A DNA stretch of 64,000 nucleotides from Paratinospora sagittata. Taxonomy: Eukaryota > Streptophyta > Magnoliopsida > Ranunculales > Menispermaceae. The notes under the pieces were generated by a model. That model saw nothing but the letters and a program-made list of their open reading frames with translations. It had not been told where the DNA came from and did not search any database. This document shows, piece after piece, positions 45,633 to 57,241 of the stretch (positions within the stretch are counted from its first letter, which is position 1; every line of letters begins with the position of its first letter). The stretch lies in NCBI GenBank assembly GCA_035771175.1, contig CM069603.1:14732286-14796285 (forward strand). Direction: 5' to 3'. The translations under genes were made by a program, and so were the position numbers.

Positions 45633-46676
45633 TTAAACCGCTTCAACCTTTGAAGGATCCACCTCAAGGCCATTGCCTGAAACCACATAACCTAGGAATT
45701 GAACTCGCTTCGCCCAAAATTCGCACTTACTCAACTTAGCGTACAATTGGTGGCTTCTCAAGGTCTGGAGGACAATCCTCAGATGTATCTGATGGTCTTC
45801 TTCAGTTGAAGAATATATCAAGATATCATCCACAAAGACCACCACAAATCGATCTAAGTATAACCTGAAGATGCGGTTCATCAAATTCATGAACGCTGCA
45901 GGTGCATTTGTTAGACCGAATGGCATAACCAAGAACTCGTAATGACCGTACCGAGTTTTGAAAGTCATTTTATTAATGTCTGACTCTCTGATCCGGAGTT
46001 GATGATAACTAGATCGTAAATCAATCTTAGAGAAGTACTTGGCATCTCTAAGTTGATCGAACAAGTCATTGATCCTGGGTAACGTTTATTTGTTCTTGAT
46101 GGTGGCGTTATTCAACTTGCGATAGTAAATGCAAAGTCGTAACGAACCATCCTTTTTGCGAACAAACAGAACTAGAGTGCCCTAGGGTGATGAACTTTTC
46201 TTGATGAAGCCACTACTTTCCAATTCCTTCAGTTGTTTGTCCAACTCAACCAACTCGACGTTGGACATTCTGTATAGTGGAATGGAGATAGGCCCAGTCT
46301 CAGGTATGAGTTTGATCTCAAAATTGAATTTCCTAACCCGAGGTAGACCAAGAAGGTCATTTAGAAAAACCGTTGGGAATTCAGATATTACTGGAACATC
46401 ATGTACTTCGAGAGGGTACAGTGCTGGTAATTCATTGTCATCACTATGGGACAAAGCTCGAAGTTGTGCCTTGAGAAGTACGATAGTCGAGTTGTGTATC
46501 CATTTCCTCGTTCCCTGAATCTTGACAAACTCCCCAGTAGGCAAGGATAACTGAACTTGCTTCTTGAAACAATCGATCTTTGCATTCAATGGTGCAAGCC
46601 AGTCCATGCCGATGATGATGTCAAAGTCTTCAATGTCCATCACAAAGATATCTGCATATATTATCTGTTCTAACAT
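45633..46676 (-). pseudogene. Tekay-type protease end and reverse transcriptase
   Basis: Same frame as gag. IIIGMDWLAPLNAKIDCF belongs to the end of protease. The RT follows: [71 protein letters not shown], the catalytic FVDDILIYS near 45820, and [17 protein letters not shown]. One TAG follows KKSSSP, and a TAA occurs at NNATIKNK. Confidence 0.9.
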
Positions 46677-48215
46677 TTAGAGCTCACATCGAGAACACTG
46701 CAAATTTACGTTAATACCAGATCCTAACGGTGATGTGACATGGATTGTGATGTTTATGGGTTCAGGATGCAGCCCTAAATGCCTTACCAATGTAGAAGAT
46801 ATAAAGGAATGCGTAACACCCGAATCGAACAAGACATGCACCATTGTATTGAACAAGGAAAATGTACCTTCGACTATATTGTTGTCTGGAAGGGGTTGTT
46901 GACCGATGGCAAACGCTCTGCCCTGGTTCCGTTGCCCCTGGTTCTGCTGGTTCTACATGGGTTGGGCATCAGCAGTTGGTGAGGCTTGTTGGACTGGAAC
47001 AACGCGAACAGGTTGTCGCGGTTTCTGAGGGTGGGGGCAGGTATTTCTTACATGGCCCTGCTGGCCGTAGTTATAACAAGTAAACATCTGCTACCGAGGC
47101 GCCTATTGCTGGTTCTGATGGCCATGCTGATTGCGGTGCTAAGCACCACCCCTGCCATTGTCGTTTCGACGGCCACCCCTTCCATTACGACCTCCTTGGC
47201 CATGATTGTGATAACCCTGATGGCCAAGGTTAGACGGTTCAGCCAAAAGTGTCGTGGCTTCATTCTTCTGAACTAGGGCTAAGAGGGCTGGGTTTTGATT
47301 ATAATAGGGCTTCTTCTTATTGCCCTGCTGCGAGCCTTGTTGGGAAAACGTTGTAGGTCGTTTTCCCCTATTCATTCTCTGCTCCTGCTCAATTTTTTCC
47401 TACTCAAAGCTCATGGCCTTGTCAACGACCTCCCTGTAAATCTTGAGATCCAAGATCGATAGGGCTTGTCGAATGTCAGAATCAAAGCCGTTGTAGAATT
47501 TCTCGGTCTTATCTTGCTCCGTTGAGATGGTGGAGAGAGAGTAGACCGATAATTCTTTGAACCTGGCAGCATACTCTCTGACTATCATGCTGCCCTAGTA
47601 TAGCCTGGCGAACTCCTGGCACTTCTGCCTCTTCACAGCGCCGATGAAGTACTCACCGATGAACAATGACTCGAACTGTTGCCAAGTCATGTCTGCTACA
47701 TTAGTCCTCGGGTCCTCCTTCACTGTTATCCACCATGTATTTGCTCCACCAACAAATTGGTAAGTCGGAAGTGGAATCTTTTGACCCTCTTCGACTCTCA
47801 TCGCCTAGAGAGCCTTCATTGACTCATCAAGCCATTTCTGCACCTCCTCCGTATCAATGGTGCCAGCAAAAGTAAGGGGTTGTAGCTTCTTGTACTTCAT
47901 GATCTGGTCGGTCTAGCTCTCCGACCCAGATCGTACAGGTGCTTGTACAGTAACTACTTGCTTGGCCTCAGTTTCACGAACAGCCGTCTGAACAATTACC
48001 TTTATTGCCTCAATAAATTCAGCGAAAAAGACTTCCATGCTCGAAGGCATGACAAAGGATGTGGGCAGAGGTGGCACTACCTGCCCAAAAGTAGTGGCAG
48101 TGTCATGTGTGGCCTGCTCTGTCCTCATAGGCTGCGGTTCTTGATTTTGAACTACAGGAGGTGCCTCATCTGCTGGATGGTCTGTACATGGCCTTCCTCT
48201 CTTCCTGGTTTGCAT
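46677..48215 (-). pseudogene. Tekay-type gag and protease start
   Basis: The start is the ATG at 48215 (MQTRKRGRPCTDHPADE). Gag core: YKKLQPLTFAGTIDTEEVQK, FVGGANTWWITVKEDPRTN, MTWQQFESLFIGEYF, REYAARFKELSVYS. A Gly/Arg-rich stretch precedes a zinc knuckle reading CYNYGQQGHVRNTC, in which the second Cys is Tyr. Protease active site is VLFDSGVTHSFIS near 46826. At least four in-frame TAG codons lie between 47910 and 47395, while the frame itself is preserved from gag into RT. Confidence 0.88.
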
Positions 48216-48997
48216 TTTCTTACTAGCAAAGAGAAAATAAAACCATGATTTAGGAACTGTAGCAAAGTATAATGTTATGATATTCTCAGCAATAAGTTCG
48301 AGAGCACTGCAATATAAAACCACTTATTTTTCTAGGTATAGCGTAAGGTTTTTGTTGAGGAATCAAAGAATCTTATGTGTCTCGTATGTTTGGCCATGGT
48401 GTAAAACAAGGTTAGAATGTTTATATAATAAGTATAACACTTTGCAAGTATTTCAAATGTTTTGGTTCTGGTTTTTGTGAACATACATATATATTTCTTT
48501 GAAAATCCATACGCGTCATAGAAATTCTGAGATTATTCTCAGTAAATATCCTGATCTAACGTTCTATATCAATCTTATGTATTTAAACTCTTTTGCTTAG
48601 TTTTTTTTTTACTATTATCCAAATTCGTGTGTCCTATACCACATGAATTTGTAATAAGGGTTTCAACCAAGTTAAGTTGTATGAACACAGTCTCTACAAA
48701 ACATCGACTGGAGAGGAGTTCACTAATAGTATCGTCCAAGTTTACTCCTCCCATACCGTGTAAACATAGTGATAATGTTAGTAATACAACTTTCCCCACA
48801 TGTTTCTTTTCACACAAGGTCATGGGTTTTCTTACTTCCACATTTTATTTAGTATCTTCAAAGTTTGTTGTGTCCCATACCACTCTAAAGTTAGTAATAC
48901 AAAAGAAAGAATGGTTGTAAGTCGGCCCACCAAACATAGTCTCAAACAAACATTTCATTTATTAAAAAGAAAATAATTACAATGTCAGTAATCATTC

Positions 48998-50576
48998 CTA
49001 ATTGTCCCGCCTACTACTGCTCCTCCTAGAACTTCTATTAGTTACAGAACAACTACCAGATGAACGTTGAGAAGATGTTCGCTCTTCTACCATGCCTTTC
49101 ACACATGTTATCAAAGCATTTTGGGTCTCCTGCATCCGAGCAAGACTAGATACAATCACATTTAACTGGTCAAATGGATTTTTCGATTGTCCCGTTGACG
49201 GTTGGTAGGTTGTCTGTCCCATTGGTGGAGGATAGATTGTAGGCATTGGTGGAAAATGTTGGTCGTATGGTTGACTCATAGGTGGAGGGTAATTTGTTTG
49301 ATTATATGAAAACTCCCTAATTGGGACTTCTTGGATGGTTGGATATGCTTAAGTAGGAACATTTTGAAATAGTGGACTCATCGGGATATCCTGACTTCCA
49401 AATTTTGGTGTCGTCCAATTTTGTTGCGGTTGGTTCACAGGAACTGGTGGAATTGGCTTACATGGTACCTCAGGAGTTGGAAACCTTTGATACGTCGTAT
49501 TGCCTTAGTTTGTGAGGTTCCAGGATGGTGGATTCACCAGAACTCCCCGTCCATTCTGATTTGTTTGTGGTTGACCCAGGTTGCCAAAGAGATCATCCTC
49601 AGAGAATAGATGATCGGTTTGATCATTATTCAGAGCTAGGTTTGTTGTTGTGTTCTGGTTTGATTCATTGACTGGCGCTTCCCTAATTGGAATTTTGCAC
49701 CGAATTTTTCGTTGACAACGTCCATTGTTATGTCTAGCTCTTCCGCTATTTTCCCCCGAAGTCGCGCCAAATATTTCTTCGTCAGTCACGCCTCCCCTTG
49801 AGACGAAAGTCTTTGAGATGGAGGATACTGTAACGGCATTAGTGATCTATTTTGAAGATTCATCAAAAATATTGATGTTTGCCTCCCAAAGCATCCTCAT
49901 AATCAAGATTCCGTAGCCGAGGAGTTCCTTCTTTGTAGGATTTTGAATCACCCGCAACATTTGCTGGATGATAATGTGAGGTAGGGAGACAGAGATTCCT
50001 TTTTCTAAGCAGTATAGCACAAGAAGTTGAGTTCTTGTCATGAATCCTTTAGTCACCATTTCCGGCAAGATGTTGTCGAATACGATCTTCCCAAGGATGG
50101 CGAGAGATGGTTTAAGAAGTTTATTTGGGAGGTGGAGGTACGTCATTTGGGTGTACGGCTTGTCGGCAAGGAAATTAAACAACTGTTCCTTGGATTCCGC
50201 ATTCTCTGCAATTGTCTGGGGTTCGTGTGGATCAATGATCTTTTCTCCTATTAGGATTTCCATAAGTCGTGAAATAGTTTCGACGCTAATGGAAATCTTT
50301 ACTCCCTTGATCATTGTCTCCAAGACAGGAGTGATCCCATATTCTTGAAGTCTCATGATATTCATGGATTCGTAAAAAGACTTCACCAAGTTGAAGGAGA
50401 CGTAACACTCAAGTTTTGTTATATTTAACCACCCCAGCTTTGAGAGTTTGTCGAGAAGGATAGGGCGGAGGCAGAGATCTCTATTGTCGATACTCCTCAT
50501 AGTCATAACCTTTTGTTTGAAAAGTTCCGTAAATCAGTTCTCGACTACTGGAAGTCGTTCCTTCACTTGAGGCCAT
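48998..50576 (-). pseudogene. Extra ORF upstream of gag in the Tekay-type element
   Basis: One minus-strand frame extends from ATG 50506 to the stop at 48998 (503 codons) with only three internal stops: TAG at 49847-49849, TAA at 49505-49507 and TAA near 49350, each one step from a Gln codon. An ATG at 50576 (MASSEGTTSSSRELIYGTFQ) in a neighbouring frame may be the original start. Residues 1-220 include YVSFNLVKSFYESMN, KISISVETISRLMEIL, HLPNKLLKPSLAILGKIV and GISVSLPHIIIQQMLRVI, which by eye resemble the plant-specific domain called 'putative plant transposon protein' near some retroelements. A Pro/Gln-rich middle, a likely coiled coil (FDQLNVIVSSLARMQETQNA) and an Arg/Ser-rich tail follow. 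About 0.8 kb separates it from gag. Confidence 0.65.
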
Positions 50577-50659
50577 TATCTTGCTGAAATGAAGATAAAA
50601 CTTGTGAAATACACAAAATATATTATTAACATTTTTAAGATTTATGCCTTATCCGTTGG

Positions 50660-50815
50660 ACAATATTTTCAATTTTTCCTCTTGATGTTTATGCCATCAT
50701 GAAAAAATTTTCATTAGTAACAAGTTATATTATATATATATATATATCTCATATATACATATCTAATATCAATTTTTTTCTCCTAATTGGTGGATTTGGG
50801 CGGGCCGTGGACCTT
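50660..50815 (-). other. AT-rich leader segment related to the array at 1-1489
   Basis: ttttcattagtaacaag, (TA)n, ctcatatatac and then tggatttgggcgggccgtggac correspond to one unit of the array at the left end of the window plus the same leader tail, here in single copy. Confidence 0.6.
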
Positions 50816-50818
50816 TTT

Positions 50819-50829
50819 CTCTGATACCA
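50819..50829 (-). other. Primer-binding site (initiator Met tRNA)
   Basis: On the minus strand TGGTATCAGAG, five bases inside the 5' LTR end, complementary to the 3' end of plant initiator methionine tRNA; usual for chromoviruses. Confidence 0.88.
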
Positions 50830-50834
50830 TTAAA

Positions 50835-52086
50835 TGTCACACCCCGCTCGGACGCGCCTAAACCGGCGGAACACTCACAGACGGGGCGCGAATGCATTAT
50901 AACAATAATTTAGTGCATAGGTACACAATTAATTACAAGTTTGATTTCATTAATTTTAGAATATATTTTTGTACATAAAATAGTAAAGGGAACATCCTCC
51001 TAAAATTCTCAATGAATAAACAAAGGGCACAAAATGTGAGCCCAAAAACTTCCACCCAATCCACCCTAATCTCCTGAGAAAAATTGGATAACAACGGGGT
51101 GAGTTATTGCCCAGTGGGAAAAATAGTTCGTGAATATAACAATTAATAAAGGAAACTTTATAATCAAATATCACATAAACACATCATAGCATCATAATCA
51201 ATACATGTATGTATGCATGACACAGTCTCGTAATGGTTCCATGATTGTACGTCGCCTGAGTTCACGTACAGATGTTCATCCCCAGGTAAACCCGCATTCT
51301 CATTGTACGTCCCTCTCCAGAGAAATATCAATAATAATGTGCATTACTTCTAACTATTTTGTGAATCATAAACCACTTACGTACCTAGGTGGTGTTTATG
51401 CATGATGCCAATGCATGAGCAGGTCTGGTCTTTACTAACATTAGACAAGATTTGGCAACATCTAGTGATTCTTATCAAGTGTCACCACGTGTAAAGTTAG
51501 GATGTTCAGTATCACTTGTACAAGTTGATAGCTTTCAAATAAGACCAACCAGATCAGTATCCAGTTTGAGAGGTGAGACACGAGGTCTACTTAAGTACCA
51601 ATCGTCTAAAGCAGCACGCTGCCTCCCATTCACTATTTAAAGTTACTGAGGACAAGACAATGTCTGGTTGAGTCAGATTGACCACTAATCTGGCATAGTA
51701 ACAATGTAATACATGAACTCCAAATATACAAGCATAAGTATGACATGTATGAACATTATACGCAATAATCCAGTGTAAATGAATAGTAGACATAATGATA
51801 AATGAATGTAAACTTTAATAAAAGTTATAAAACACACAAACCTATGTTTCGTTCCCCACCTTTAGATAATAACTCCTTCTAGACCTGGCGCCTTCCCCTA
51901 AGCAGAACCGCGAAGAGAATCTCGAAAAGAGGGTCTCAAAAGAGATAGAGAGAGAGAAGTTTTCCAACAAGAGGAGGAGAGTTGGTTTAGTGTGAAAATA
52001 AGAGGGGGGAACCCTCTTTTTATAGCCAAAAAGGTGCCTGAAGTTCTAATTTTTTTTGTGTGTGTGTGCAATCCTAGGGTATTACA
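50835..52086 (-). mobile_element. Tekay-type 5' LTR
   Basis: 1252 bp on the plus strand from TGTCACACCCCGCTCGG to gggtattaca, closely similar to 41643-42984. Two deletions distinguish it: one copy of the cacgtac...tccctc block, and the inverted cccgaa/ttcggg motifs next to the TATA-like site. Confidence 0.9.
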
Positions 52087-52140
52087 GTATGAGATTGTTC
52101 TTGAGAATTGGGGTGTGAGAGATATGGTATCAGAACATGT
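52087..52140 (+). mobile_element. Element X 5' LTR end and primer-binding site
   Basis: gtatgagattgttcttgagaa continues the X LTR interrupted at 41642 and ends gggtgtgaga (52120); the 3' LTR ends ggtgtgaca. Four bases on is TGGTATCAGAACATG (52125-52139), matching the initiator Met tRNA end. Confidence 0.82.
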
Positions 52141-52718
52141 TATCGAGATGGTGAACTCGAATCATGATCAGGGGTTCTCAAGATGTGAGGGTGGCGAAGC
52201 ACCGGCTCTTACCCGGACATGGCCACATGGCTTGCCACCAGTGTGGTTGGCTACAGTCGAGAGTCTGATTGTAAAATATGCTCTGAGGTACGCTTACGTG
52301 TCAAGTGACTTGGTAGTTCATGGTCTTCGGACCCGCGTGAGTGTCAGTATTGACCATAGTGGGACAGATATGGTATCAGAGCATGATCTTGCAACCAATG
52401 CCATACTCGCGTCGGTCCCTTGGTATGCGCGTTGGTCATGTTAGTGCGATACGCGTATCGGGCCTCTTCGATACCCGTATCAACCACCTTGGTACGACTT
52501 TTGTGCCTCGGTGCGTGCGTCGACCCTTTAGTACGCACAATGGTCGCATCGGTATCCTCATCAGTCACATTAGTACGGTACGCATATCAGCCCCTTTTCG
52601 ATACGCGTGTCTAACAGAGCAATGATCTTACAACCCACATATGCAAATTCTTGTAAATAAATAAATAAATAATAACAATAATAATAATGAAATAAATAAT
52701 GATAGTATTAATGATAAG

Positions 52719-52753
<35 letters not shown>

Positions 52754-55726
52754 ATTATTATTATAATATTAATTAGTATATTAATACACTAATTAATATA
52801 CTACTTGTATATTATTATATCTATAATATAATACTTATATTAATATTAATATCATGAGGGATCTATAAATATTACTACATTTATATTAATTAATATATTA
52901 TTTATGGTCCTTCGATATGTGCGTCGACCCTTTGGTACGCGCATCGGTCGTTTACCTCCTCGATATGTGCATCGATCCCTCTGTACGTGCATAGGTCAAT
53001 CACCAACATAGTAGGGCATTGAGTGCCTTAACATACACATAATGTAATATCCTTGAAAAAAAAAAGGGAATATATATATATATATATATATGTATGTATA
53101 TGTATATAAAAATAAATACCGAATAAATAAGTTACATGAGAAAAGTACCTTGAGGAAGGTCCCGCGAGAAAATTAGCATACCCGGTTTTATTAATATGGT
53201 GATCGAAAGAATGCACTACTTGATATTAGCAGTAATATGATCACTTTGGGTATGTTTATTTTGGTTATTAGATAATCAAATTTGATCAAATGATTATAAT
53301 GTGAGAAAATGGGGGTTGTATACATTACTATGAGCTTAGTGTATTCTAAACCGATGATTGTGGATCCATTATATAAAATCTTAGGTTATGAAATTAACCT
53401 AGAATAAAGGAAGTAATGACATTTAAGATAATGCATATGATTGAATTAGTATGTGACCATGAAGATTGGATTATCCAAATAATTAGAAATCTTTATTAGA
53501 CACATAAAGTTGAGTTGATGACCAAAGAAAGCTAAATCTCTACGAATGGATTGATACAGTCATTACCATAATATTTAATTGTCAAAAAAAAAATCAGCTA
53601 CTAGTCGATGTAGAGCTGATAATTATTTTACTAAAATATTTATGAGTCAAGATTAAGGTAGATAAGTAGTTAAGAAAAGTAAATTTTAATTAAACCTTGA
53701 TGAAAATATACCTTACATTTTGAAAAGGAAATAGTTTTAAGGACAACGGCAAGGATACATCTACTTAGAATAATGAGCCTTGAAGGAAACATGGCTCATT
53801 GAGAAATCAAATAAATAAGTAAATACATCATTTAAAGGCATGAGTAGATCTAATGACTAGATCTCACCAAAGAATTGATTATGGGTCACGGGGTGGAATG
53901 AGATCCATAACTCGAGGTGTTGAACCGATGGTTGCCGCGCAAGTTTTAGATGCTTGTGGGCACAAGATAAGATACAAAACCTTGAAGCTCAAGGGCCATC
54001 AGAATTAGGCCATCACTAAATAGTCGAGGTCCAAGAAACCAAGCCCGAGAAATATCAGCCACCGATTGATGTGCCTTGTGACTTAAAAATTCAAACGTAT
54101 CAAAAATTAAATGACTACTTACACAATCATCCCCTTATTGATATTTAAGATGGACTTTTAAGTTGAGTCCAGAAGAAGGATCATTTTGGAAACAAAAAAA
54201 AAAGTGATTGGATATCATCTGTGGAAGTTTGTAGACAACACAACCACCTAGGAACGTAAGTCGTTCGTGGCCTGTGGATTGACTTTTGGGTGAATGAGAG
54301 TCGCCCGTGGTGCATGAATGCACACCTTATGGAGTCAATCCTAGGCGGTACACCTCTATTGTAAACTTCATTGTTTCAGCCGAAAGGAGATGCACGGACA
54401 GGGTTGTACCTTATTAAAAAGAAACTCATTTGATTATTATGAGACTTTTCCCTGAACATTTATCCAGGAAACCAGGATAATACTTGGCCACATAACCTTA
54501 CGTAATGGCAAGTTTCAAGCGTTTATAATTAAATATGAATGTTAGTATTTATTATGCTATGCTATCAAGTATTGATGATTTCCATCAAATGGTTGATGAG
54601 ATTTCATTTTAAACTTCGGGCCCTACAGATTTTCCATCCTAAGAGGACATATGACCCATTGGGTAGGGTATGAATGTGTCTTATGGAAAAGGGGTTTCGG
54701 AATGAATGGTAATTGTGAAAACTTTTAGGATAGAATGTTTGACAGGAAATTCATTACCGTTGATATCCTGTTTATCGTTGTATTAGGGGTGGTATGGGAC
54801 ACAACGAATGCAGAGGATAACTGGAATATTCTGGATTAATGGAGGACCTGTAGACCATGTGTGGTGAATCATCCAGAAACTACGTTATATATGTTATCGT
54901 TGTATTCGAGGTGGTATGGGACGCAATGAATGCACAGGATACCGGTTATAATTTAGGTATCTAGATGGTTTGCAGAACTTGTTTGTTGCATATGTATGAA
55001 GCATCATGTAGGATAATAAGTGAAAGATAAAGGTACTCTGGTCAATGATTCGAATTATCTTGGGACCAGTCCAAAACTGGAGAGAAGTTTTTTTCAAATA
55101 AATTTTGAATTGAAACCTTGTTTTGGAATCTAGTAACCAAAATTGTTATTTTTTGAAATGATCCAAACCAATGTTCGTATTTGAGTTTAAGGATTGGAAT
55201 ACCAGAATTGAATAAAAAACCAGAATATAACTAAAAGCCAGAACTCCTACCCCTCAACCTAGAAGAGATAGGAATTTGACCCATACCAACCAAAACAGAA
55301 CACCATGACATAGGAATCGAGACTTAGGACTCCACTTTATATAAAACTTTTAGAAAAGAAGGTTAGACGTAAAGCCTTACCTGACTGTGGGTAAAGAAAA
55401 TCATTATTACATGATGACATCATGAGTACTAATGACAGATTATCACTATACCCACAGACAAAAAAAGAAATTGCACGACGAACGCTCACAATAGAAATCC
55501 TAGTTGAGGATTAGAGTCGTTAACTATGAGCTATTGGACCGACAACCTCGAGATCGTTTAACTTCCAGCGTTCGACGAGACAGGGTCAGTATTACCTCAC
55601 CAAGGATGCTGACGATGACTAACTAGAAGGTGGCGGTTCCCCAAACGACTCAGACTTTGCAATTAGAATATTTTTTCACAAAAGGGATGAGCAAAAGCAA
55701 AACACTAGGATACCATAGAGAGTGAT
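52141..55726 (+). other. Element X internal region, non-coding
   Basis: No gag or pol could be read in any frame. Contents: a second TGGTATCAGAGCATG at 52371-52385; degenerate repeats rich in cgatacgcgtatcg and ggtacgcgcatcggtc (52415-52620 and 52912-53010); AT microsatellites (52650-52890, 53070-53095); and a pair of direct repeats, ttatcgttgtatt...ggtggtatgggac, at 54772 and 54893. The rest shows no recognisable feature. Confidence 0.6.
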
Positions 55727-57160
55727 GAATGTGTCTGTCACGCCTGGGTTGCACACAGTGCCCCCTACTCAGGGTGATGTACCCCCGCAGGGCGTACTCC
55801 AACCATTATATACCACATACTATTGTCACATCCCAGTACACAGCACACCGTAGCGTCTCAATGGCTACTCAGATTGCGAAATCAAACCTTAAGAGGTTTC
55901 GAGTTCGAATCTGGGGGAGGCCCTGCACTATTCATGAATGAATAGTGTGGACAAATGATCCTGGGGGTACTAGACGCTGTGGTGTGCTGTGTACTGGGAT
56001 GTGACAATATTATGTGGTATATAATGGTTGGAGTACACACTGCTGGGGTACTCATCACCCTGGGTAGGGAGCACTATGTGCAACCCAGGCGTGACAGAAA
56101 GGCCTTATGTATTGGTTCAGTGGTTACTCAGATTGCGAAATCAAACCTTAAGAGGTTTCGAGTTCGAATCTGGGGGAGGCCCTGCGCTATTCATGAATGA
56201 ATAGTGTGGACAAATGATCCCGGGGGTACTAGACGCTGCGGTGTGCTGTGTACTGGGATGTTACACAGCACACCGCAGTGTCTAGTACCCCGGGATGTGA
56301 TGGGTACCTCAAACCGAGTGTACCCCAGTCGTTATATACCACATAATATTGTCACATCCCAGTACACAGCCCACCGCAACGTCTAGTACCCCCGGGATCA
56401 TTTGTCCACACTATTCATTCATTTTTATGAATAGTGCAGGGCCTCCCCCAGATTCGAACTCGAAACCTCTTAAGGTTTGATTTCGCAATCTGAGTAACCA
56501 CGGAGCCAATGGTTCAGTGGCTACTCAGATTGCAAAATCAAACCTTATGAGGTTGTGAGTTTTTGTCACGCCTAGGTTGCACAAAGTGCCCCCTACCCAG
56601 GGTGATGAGTACCCCCGCAGGGCGTACTCCAACCATTATATACCACATAATATTGTCACATCCCAATACACAGCACACCGCAGCGTCTAGTACCCCCGGG
56701 ATCATTTGTCCACGCTATTCATTCATGAATAGTACAGGGCCTCCCCCAGATTCGAACTCGAAACCTCTTAAGGTTTGATTTCGCAATCTGAGTAGCCACT
56801 GAACCAATGCGAGGGTACTCATCACCTTGGGTAGGGGGCACTGTGTGCAACCCAGGCGTGACAAAAAGGCCTTATGTATACATAAGGCCTTTTTTGTCAC
56901 ACCCCAGTACACAGCCCTCCTATAGCGTCTAGTACCCCCGGGATGTGATGGGTACCTCATACTGAGCGTACCCCAGCCATTATATACCACATAATATTAT
57001 CACATCCCAGTACACAGCCCACCGCAGTGTCTAATACCCCCGGGATCATTTGTCCACACTATTTACTCATGAATAGTGCAGGGCTTCCCCTAGAGTCGAA
57101 CTCACAACATCATAAGGTTTGATTTCGCAATCTGAGTAACCACTGAGCCATTTGACAGTG
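55727..57160. repeat. Cluster of tRNA-derived SINE-like repeats in both orientations
   Basis: A module with an A-box-like TGGTTCAGTGG (56113-56123) and a perfect B box GTTCGAATC (56162-56170), about 40 bp apart, then ggaggccctgc, attcatgaatgaatag and a tail with gatcc(c/t)gggggtactagacgctg and ctgtgtactgggatgtgaca. Forward copies: about 55860-56115, 56113-56262 and a partial one at 56507-56560. Reverse copies: about 56340-56505, 56566-56812 and 56890-57152. A- and B-box layout fits a SINE derived from a tRNA; it does not fold as a functional tRNA gene. Tails are joined to each other repeatedly, so the block is a complex inverted repeat. Confidence 0.65.
56858..56900. repeat. Near-perfect palindrome at a tail-to-tail junction
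   Basis: AAAAAGGCCTTATGTA at 56863-56878 is followed without spacer by its exact complement at 56879-56894; the match continues outward as gtgac/gtcac with one extra T. Confidence 0.9.
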
Positions 57161-57228
57161 CCAACTTGGACACATAGGAGTTGCCACCAACGACTGCTTT
57201 GATCGAATTTCGAGGGCAAAATTCTTTT

Positions 57229-57241
57229 AAGGAGGGTAGAT
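57229..57241 (+). other. Element X polypurine tract
   Basis: taaggagggtaga directly before the LTR start TGTAATACCCC, preceded by atttcgagggcaaaattcttt, as in the Tekay-type element. Confidence 0.8.

Larger units (their letters stand above)
41643..52086 (-). mobile_element. Tekay-type chromovirus (Gypsy), complete but decayed
   Basis: LTRs at both ends in the same orientation and a target duplication ATATG/GTATG (41638-41642, 52087-52091). The related uninterrupted site at about 61280-61300 reads ctattGTATGagattg, which confirms the insertion point. Order on the minus strand: 5' LTR, initiator-Met primer-binding site, leader, an extra ORF, gag, protease, RT, RNase H, integrase, chromodomain, a possible small 3' ORF, polypurine tract, 3' LTR. 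The gag-protease-RT part keeps a single frame over ~2.6 kb despite stops. Confidence 0.9.

Noticed and set aside
46986..47276. Plus-strand ORF of 96 codons
   Set aside because: Antisense to the Gly/Arg-rich part and zinc knuckle of gag.
50027..50348. Plus-strand ORFs of 75 and 102 codons
   Set aside because: Antisense shadows of the extra ORF of the Tekay-type element, whose minus-strand frame is much longer.
56113..56185. tRNA gene
   Set aside because: A- and B-box-like words are present but no acceptor stem or cloverleaf can be formed; several diverged copies in both orientations fit a SINE-like repeat.
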